From Utricularia gibba (lineage: Eukaryota > Streptophyta > Magnoliopsida > Lamiales > Lentibulariaceae), in the NCBI GenBank assembly GCA_002189035.1, contig NEEC01000013.1:868001-932000 (forward strand): a stretch of DNA of 64,000 nt, written 5' to 3'. Position numbers and translations under genes: made by a program. The notes below the pieces were generated by a model, which made no database searches, was not told where the DNA came from, and saw nothing but the letters and a program-made list of their open reading frames with translations. Below are positions 57,331 to 64,000 of the stretch, one piece after another (the first letter of the stretch is position 1; each line of letters begins with the position of its first letter).

Positions 57331-60206
57331 TATATGATGTTTCGATTGCACACTATAATCTTCATTTTCTGATTCATTATCAATATTAGATTCAACAAAA
57401 TTATCCCTATATTTTATTCCTATCTCCTTTGGAGATTCTAACTTTGTATTTCCATTGATTCCTGTCAAAATAACAATTCAAGGTATAGTAATAGAACATA
57501 TTTTCAAAAAAACAAGTAATAATGAATTCATCATAATTTAAATCAGAATGTACCCATTCCTTCACTATGAAAATATGTTAATAAATTAATAAATGATGTT
57601 CAATAATAACGTACATAGCAATACTTGAAATATTACAACTTTCATGAAACAAAAATGCTAAAGATCTCCTATCAAACTCCAAATGATGAAAAAAAAAATT
57701 TCCATTCCCTATTTTCATCATACACAACATAATTACTAAACACATTTAAAGTTAAATATAAAATAAATCGAAGTTAAAAGATTTCCACTTATAATATCAC
57801 ATGACAAATTTGCATAACATCGTGTGTATGATTGTAATATATACAACTATTTCTTGTGCAAATGTTTTCACCCCAAAATATCCTTGTTATCACCATTCTA
57901 GAAAAAAATTAAGTATGTAAATCAACAATCATTAAAAATTTCTTCCTTTGAAAAAAAATTTGAACAAAATAAGATTGGTTTTTCTAAATCCTTTGAACCC
58001 TACAATTAAATTTATACCTATACCATCGTATATATTAGTTTTAGTTCTTGGGAATTTCTTTTGGTTGCAATCTCTGAGAGTAAAATGAAGAAACCTCAAA
58101 GATTTCAAGCGGGCAAGTGAGATGATGAAGAAGAAAGAATTATTATGATCAACTTCTCTAAATATAATTTACATTTCCAAGAAGTTTATTTAGGGTTTAG
58201 GATAAAGAAGAAAGAATTCAAGTGGGCAAATGAGTGGGAGGAGGGAGGAGTGGAAGGAGTGTTTTAAAGTAAAGCATGTAGATGAGAGAAATTAATTATT
58301 ATTATTTTATTTATATATAAATAATAAATTCTAAATATATTATTTTATTAATTAAAATGAATGATTTGTAGAAAATGAAAAATATGATTAGGGTGATAGG
58401 GAATGAATTTTGAAAAGATAGCTATTTATGTATAATTCCTTCCATACCATGCATGACAAGGCACACCTTGAAAGTTTATGCACAAAGTCATTTTGGGGCT
58501 GTTTCTTTCCTTAAAAGAGCAAGAAAGCTTGTTCGTGCTCTGTGTGTATCCATGTCTTCCCTCAATTTCCTTATTCAAGAAGACAACCATGAAACAATAA
58601 ACGAACCTATTGTACCTTTTTCTTTTTGTTGTTTTTTTTCGACTTACCTAAAGAAAATTGGATACACAAAAATGCAGGGAGGATTTGATCACACACTTTA
58701 AAGGACAAGCTGTCACAAACGAACACAACCAATGGGCTAATTGGCATACCGCTAGTTGTCTGTTATGTACACTTGCTCGATCCTCCTTGAGACCCATGAG
58801 CTAGCTAGCAATAAAGGGACTACAAGTAAAATCTAAACCCAAGTGAGGGAATCTTGATCATCGGCAACTTGAGTGGTCCGCACTTTGGTTGGTGTATGTG
58901 GTTTGTTGGCATTGAGGTCCTGATACAGTCAATGCTAGGACCTAGGAGATGAGTCCTTGATTCATCAAATGGAGGAAAACATTTACGCAGGCATTTTGAC
59001 AAGCACATAGCCTGCAGAACAAATCTAAGTAAACCAAGGAAGATACTTGCATCCACGTGTCTACAATGTGCCAGTTAGGAGAGGTTGTTTCCAAACATGA
59101 TAAGGCAGGCAACATAGAATGAATAAGTTTGGGTACAACAAATGAGTCTCTACTCAAAATGAGGATAGCACTTCTATAGTTAGCGGTGATAATTTTTGTA
59201 GTGGGAGAGTTCAAGCTGCTCAGCTCGACAAATGAAAAGAAGCTTAGGAAGTTCACGAGCACATGCATTCCATAGTAATTTGCGGCAAAAAAAAGGTTTA
59301 CCAAATGCCCGTGATAAATGCTGTTGTAGCACTCCATGACACAGTTTGGCTGCCATAAAGAAAAATGAACGAAGATCATAGAAATGAAGTGATTCAAATA
59401 AGTGGAACCTATAAAATGGGCATTTCCCTATTGAATATGTATCATCATGAAGCCTAGGTGCATTATCTCAATTCATTGCAAAACACATCTTCTTGACATG
59501 CATGCATATCTCTACTCTATCCTTTTTCTCAACCTCACATTGAGTGTGTATGTATTGTGCTCACGCAGTAAGCAACAAAGCAATATGAAAGGGTATCAAA
59601 GATAAAAGAAACCATGAAAAAAAAACACCGACAACAAAGGTTACTAAACCAGGCCCTCTTGCATTTGGCCAAAGACAAATGCCAACAAAATCTCATAAGT
59701 GGTTTAGTAATGTAATTGAACCACTAACTAACCACAACAAATCCATTAGAATAACTGATTTTGCTTCCATTTTTATAGGGCATTGAATGCTCTCAATCTA
59801 TTCTATATGATTTATTGATCTCCCTATGCCACCATACATGCAAATGATCTTTTTCTCGATCAAAGCAGCAAGGGGAAGTCAATTAAAAAAGTGATTCATC
59901 CGATGCCCAACCTAGATCTCATCACTTGCCCTCGGCCTAGGGAACATAGCAGATTTCTCATGTTTAGATCATTGTACCAAAGAAAAATGCTTGACAGTTG
60001 CTAGTTTACCATGCACTCATTGCACTTGATTCGGAAGCCAAAAAGTGCATTAATCTCCGCAGCTTCATGATTCTTAGGTATTAAGTGCACTTGGTGAGGA
60101 TGCTCCACCTGAAAAAATGAGACTTATCATCTTGTAACAACTACAAAAATCTCATGAAAGAGAAAATTGCCACAAGAACAAAACTTTCAATGCCAAGATA
60201 AGAGTG
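57331..60206. other. Unassigned intergenic DNA
   Basis: AT-rich to about 58400, then more balanced. The longest open frame is 151 codons on the reverse strand (58942-59397). It contains no domain I recognise and I do not call it a gene. No element ends were identified. Confidence 0.4.
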
Positions 60207-60557
60207 TTAGAATGTGATGATCCAAGTCAGGACTGATCTGACTCACCCAAGGTATTTCAAAAAGATAGGAAAACTCACAGTAATGGTGGTCACCATGAGA
60301 AGAAGAAAAACTTCAAAACACTCAAGTACTTGAGTTTGATTGTTTTGGGTTCAAATTAGATTCTGAACTATCAAACTCAAAGGTCATGTCAAACCCAGTA
60401 ATACTAGCCCAAGAGTTGATGATAGTCAATTTAATGAGGACAAAGTAATGACTTTTTTTTCTATGGCAATGATTATATCCTCCATGTATAAATAGATATT
60501 GTAATCATTGTATAAATAAAATTTTCAAGATAGTTCCAAAAGTGCTTCTAATACAAG
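60207..60557 (+). repeat. Probable 5' LTR of third copia element
   Basis: It starts TGTTAGAATGTGATG and ends TTCTAATACA, giving near-inverted TGTTAGAA...TTCTAATACA termini over 351 bases. It directly precedes a copia gag. The matching 3' LTR would lie beyond the window. Confidence 0.6.
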
Positions 60558-60699
60558 TCATACCTCTCAAGTTCTTTGATGGTGAACCCAACATGAAGCT
60601 CAACCCACACACAAAAGCCTTTTCAATTATTATTCCCACATTATTCATGGAAAAAACATTCTCATAACTTTCTCCCGCAAATGATGGATGCTCTACAAA

Positions 60700-61440
60700 A
60701 TACACCGATTGGTCAAATAAAATGACCAACTGTTTTCGAGCATGCAAACTTTAGGATGACTTCGATCCGACCAACAAGGCTCTTCCACTACTGATGAAGA
60801 AAAAGAAGCTTGGAACCACAAACTCCACAAAAGCACAGTCTCTATTAGATCAGGTGGTGGTGGATGACACCTTTGACCTAATCAAAATCTGTTTTTCACC
60901 TCTGAAAGCTTGGAAAAATCTAGCACATGCTTATGGAAAAAATCAGCAAATGCTTCTCTTGGAAAAAGCCATGAAATGGCAATTGTTTGAGAACATCAAA
61001 ATGGTATCTGACCAAAGCATTGCTAATTTCTCGAACTATCTTACCAAAATAGTCAATGACTTGAAGCAACTAGTAGAGACTCTCGATGATGACCAGATCC
61101 GCATGAATATCATCAATATTATCCCTCCTCTATATGCATTCATCAATAACGTCTTCATTTTTTATGGTAGGATCCATACCATGACCCACAAACAAGTGCT
61201 TGAGGTCTCAAATGTGTAGAAATGCGATACAAGAACTATGAGTAGTGATATTCACTTGACTCTACATTCAAAGCCCAAGAAGTTTCAAACTTTCATATAA
61301 CAAGAAAGGCTGATCAACCACCAGCCAAGCTCACACCCATAAAGAGGACCAACAATCAGAATCCATGCCCTTTGTGCAAACAGAAAAATCACCTGCCTAC
61401 TCCATGCGATGGCATCCCAAAGCACTCTACCCATGCAAAT
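60700..61440 (+). pseudogene. Third copia element gag
   Basis: A short piece, YTDWSNKMTNCFRACKL, opens the gag. The long frame 60794-61219 contains DTFDLIKICFSPLKAWKNLA, then LLLEKAMKWQLFENIKM and ANFSNYLTKIVNDLKQL, matching the UBN2 gag domain. A CPLCKQKNHLPTPC zinc-knuckle-like motif follows after stops. Confidence 0.8.
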
Positions 61441-61879
61441 TGACTAGACACCTAGAGAAAGTATGAGGAAATATTGTCCTTTAGACAACAAATCTACAAA
61501 GAGCCTTGAGAAAGTCACTAGGAAATTAAATGATGTAACCCTCTCTAAAGAATCTACTAAAAGAATGTGAAATTTTACTCATTATTCAAAACAAATTATT
61601 TACAACTTTTATAGAGTTGCGGAAGCAAGTTGTCTAGTTGGTGGATAGCAGATGCAACCATCACCTAAAAAATGATCTTATGTTCTAAATGTCTCACATA
61701 ACTTGTTGAGTATAGGTTAGCTCATGGAAAAATAATTTAACATACACTTGGAGGACAACAAATGCATCATTCGAGATGCCAACAACAACATTATACTTAC
61801 CTTTTCTATGATTGATTGCATATTTCTTCTAAACCTATAAAATCCACCTCTACACTCTCAGGTCTAATTGATGTCTCTA

Positions 61880-62620
61880 AAGAATCTATACTATGGCACA
61901 AGAGATTAGGGCACCACCACTATGGTTTCATCGAAACAAAGGACTAGCTGAAGGCATTCCTCACCTTACACATTAGGATAAGTTATGTAGTGTTTGTCTT
62001 TAATGCAAACAAACCCGAAAGCCATTCTTGAAAATTGGTTCAAATGATCTTCACAAGCTTGATACAGTGGTTACAGACATGTGTGGCCCGATGAATATCT
62101 TTAGAAATGAAGTAAATAGATACTATGCCTTGTTTGAGGAATTCTCCAAATATACATGGCTTTATCTCCTCAAAAAGAAATCAAATGTGTTGCACTACTT
62201 CATGATATTTAAAGCCATGGTTGAAGCACAGAGTGGTAGGAAAATACTTACATTGACATCCGAACACAAAGGTCAATACATCTCTACCAAACTCAAAAAT
62301 ATATGTGAAAATGACAAGAATAGTGCACTAATTTATAGCTCCATACATAGTACAACAAAATAGGACCTATGAAAGGAAAAACCACACCATGATGAATATG
62401 ACGAGATGCATTTTATATGAGAAGAAAGTACCTTTGCAATTCTAGGGAAAATTAGTACACACAAAAGGCATAAAGGAGAGAAAGTCACCATACAATTTTT
62501 GGTTCAAAAAAAACCAGACTTATATCATCTAAGAATTTTTGGATTTTTCTGCTACATACTCAGGCCAAGGAACTAAGGGCCAAACTAGACACCAAATTTA
62601 CAATGAGAATATTTCTAAGT
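61880..62620 (+). pseudogene. Third copia element pre-integrase and integrase
   Basis: LWHKRLGHHHYGFI (about 61893) is the GAG-pre-integrase zinc motif. The integrase core begins NDLHKLDTVVTDMCGPMN with the first aspartate in VTDMCGP. Downstream, LTSEHKGQYIS has serine-glutamate where the second catalytic aspartate (TDxGGE) is expected. A frame of 111 residues is open before stops. Confidence 0.75.
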
Positions 62621-63069
62621 TATTCCAATACTAACTAAGCATACCATGTGTTAAATCTTACCTGCCACAAAATAGGGCTCATTTAAGATGTTATAGTAGA
62701 TGAGTCAAAATGCTTTGACTAAGGAAATCTTTCATCTTCCTCTCAAATGGAAGCCTCTACAGTCAACGTGTTAAATTTGTTCTCTTAAAATCAAGAAGTG
62801 AATAATACTCTTTATGATATGCATGTTCACCCAAACTCTTCGAAATTTTCAACTGCCACAAGTGTCAACTCAGACTTGTCTACTTTCAATATTCTGAACA
62901 ATTACAATGATCTCAACTCACAATCAAGTGATGGTTAGAAAGATCCTGACTCTGTCAATGAATAGAATAGAGTCAGTGAAGATCATGACAATTCATGAAA
63001 TATTGAGGACACACCAGGAGACAATCTTGATTGCTCAACAACTCTCATCAAAATTTCACACTTGAAATA

Positions 63070-63140
63070 AATGAGGGATCTCCTCAACTCCTCTCTACGA
63101 ATGAAGTGCATGAGGGATCTCCTCAACTCCTTCTGATAGA
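63070..63140 (+). repeat. 42-bp tandem duplication in third copia element
   Basis: ATGAGGGATCTCCTCAACTC recurs with a spacing of about 42 bases (63070 and 63112), giving a repeated EGSPQLL in the translation. Confidence 0.85.
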
Positions 63141-63239
63141 CCCTATGAATGCATCATCAATTAACACTAGATCAAAAGAACTTGCATCACACTACCCATA
63201 TGCTAGATGTGATGGAAATTTGAGTAATCATAATTGATT

Positions 63240-64000
63240 CAAATCCCGTAGAGTGGCCAAAGGTTACCTTCAACAGGCGGGTATCGACTACTACAAGACA
63301 TTCACTCTAGTAGCCTGACTCAATACAATCAAACTAATTATAGACATGACAATTGTAACTACTAGAAGTTTCATCACTTAGGCATCAAATGTGCTTTTTT
63401 AAATGGAAAGCTACATGAGAAATAAAGGATGGGAAGAACAAGGTACTAAAGGTTAAGAAAACACTATATGGATTGAAGTAAGTACCTAAAGAGTCGTACT
63501 CTACCATCGATTCCTATTTCATCGAATTGGGATATAATAGAAGCAACAACGACACTACACTTTATGTTATGAACACCTAAGCAGGCAAGGTTATCATATC
63601 ACTACTTGTAGATGATATCCTAATTACAAGAAGTAATCCTGACCTCATTGAAGAATAAAAAGCTAGGTTGGAAAATGGCTTCAAATTGGTGGGTCTCGAT
63701 CTTACCAAATACTTTCTTGGCTTAGAAGTTTTGTAAGACCAAGAATACATACTTGTGAGCCAAAAAAATATATTGAGGATTTAATGGTCAGATATGGACT
63801 TCAAGATGCCAAGGGTAGCAAAGTACTATTTCCTCCCGAAGTTAAACTAAAATTTGCAAATGGTGAGATTGAGCATGCCAATGTGCAAGAATACCAATGC
63901 CTCAATGGCGTCCTCTTATGCCCAACCGCAAAAAGACTTAACATTACATTTGCAATGTCTTATCTATCTAGATTCATGCACAAACCTTACACTATACACA
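63240..64000 (+). pseudogene. Third copia element reverse transcriptase (cut by window end)
   Basis: Fragments read RRVAKGYLQQAGIDYYKTF (RT start), YQILSWLRSF-like connection pieces, DLMVRYGLQDAKGSK and NGVLLCPTAKRLNITFAMSYL, which leads into RNase H. The catalytic box appears only as a degenerate LLVDDILIT-like trace near 63607-63630. Stops are frequent. Confidence 0.75.

Larger units (their letters stand above)
60558..64000 (+). mobile_element. Third Ty1/copia element, runs off the window
   Basis: Copia proteins appear in order on the + strand: gag at 60700-61220, zinc knuckle near 61365, GAG-pre-integrase and integrase at 61880-62600, and RT from about 63240. Stops and frameshifts are numerous. 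The 3' part is cut by the window edge. Confidence 0.85.

Noticed and set aside
58942-59397. 151-codon reverse-strand open frame
   Set aside because: No family resemblance that I can justify and no neighbouring exons; could be repeat-derived.
1-64000. tRNA, rRNA or CRISPR features
   Set aside because: None was recognised by eye; a CRISPR array is not expected in plant nuclear DNA, and the short repeats seen are irregular or transposon-derived. A tRNAscan run would be needed to exclude tRNAs.

Overview
This is nuclear DNA from a flowering plant. Five spliced plant genes with canonical GT..AG introns lie in AT-rich DNA full of decayed, nested LTR retrotransposons and DNA transposons. I cannot name the species.

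Layout. 1-8577: an old Ty1/copia element whose RNase H region was hit by a second copia element (2893-about 7840); the outer element resumes and ends in its own 3' LTR. 9624-11251 (+): a MATH-BTB (BPM-type) CUL3 adaptor gene in 4 exons. 14949-17565 (+): monofunctional homoserine dehydrogenase in 12 intact exons. About 18430-30354: a Ty3/gypsy element broken in two (5' LTR, gag, protease and RT to 23265; RNase H and integrase from 28665). A hAT transposon and other repeats lie between the halves. 30581-34509: a PIF/Harbinger transposon with TIRs and both of its genes. 34510-36230 (-): a copia remnant. 38286-41655 (+): a FAR1-related (FRS) transcription factor. 42398-47533 (-): a SERRATE homologue. 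49134-50846 (-): an EIN3/EIL ethylene transcription factor. 52.4-60.2 kb: AT-rich DNA with a MULE remnant and a probable solo LTR. 60207-64000: another copia element running off the window.

The most striking observation is in SERRATE. A 1651-bp foldback element (45228-46878) has two 689-bp inverted arms, a 273-bp loop and a 10-bp target-site duplication, and it sits inside a coding exon rather than an intron. SERRATE is a core factor of microRNA processing, so here the gene for a hairpin-processing cofactor carries a hairpin of about 690 bp. The same gene also shows a stop with two compensating frame changes and loses its conserved C-terminus.

The BPM and FRS genes are each broken by what looks like one base missing from a run of G. 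The homoserine dehydrogenase and EIN3 genes are intact. The repeated pattern of small losses could be consensus error in the assembly or real decay, and the sequence alone cannot decide.

The five genes are not an operon and share no pathway. They are neighbours: ubiquitin-ligase adaptor, amino-acid enzyme, light-signalling factor, RNA-processing factor and ethylene factor.
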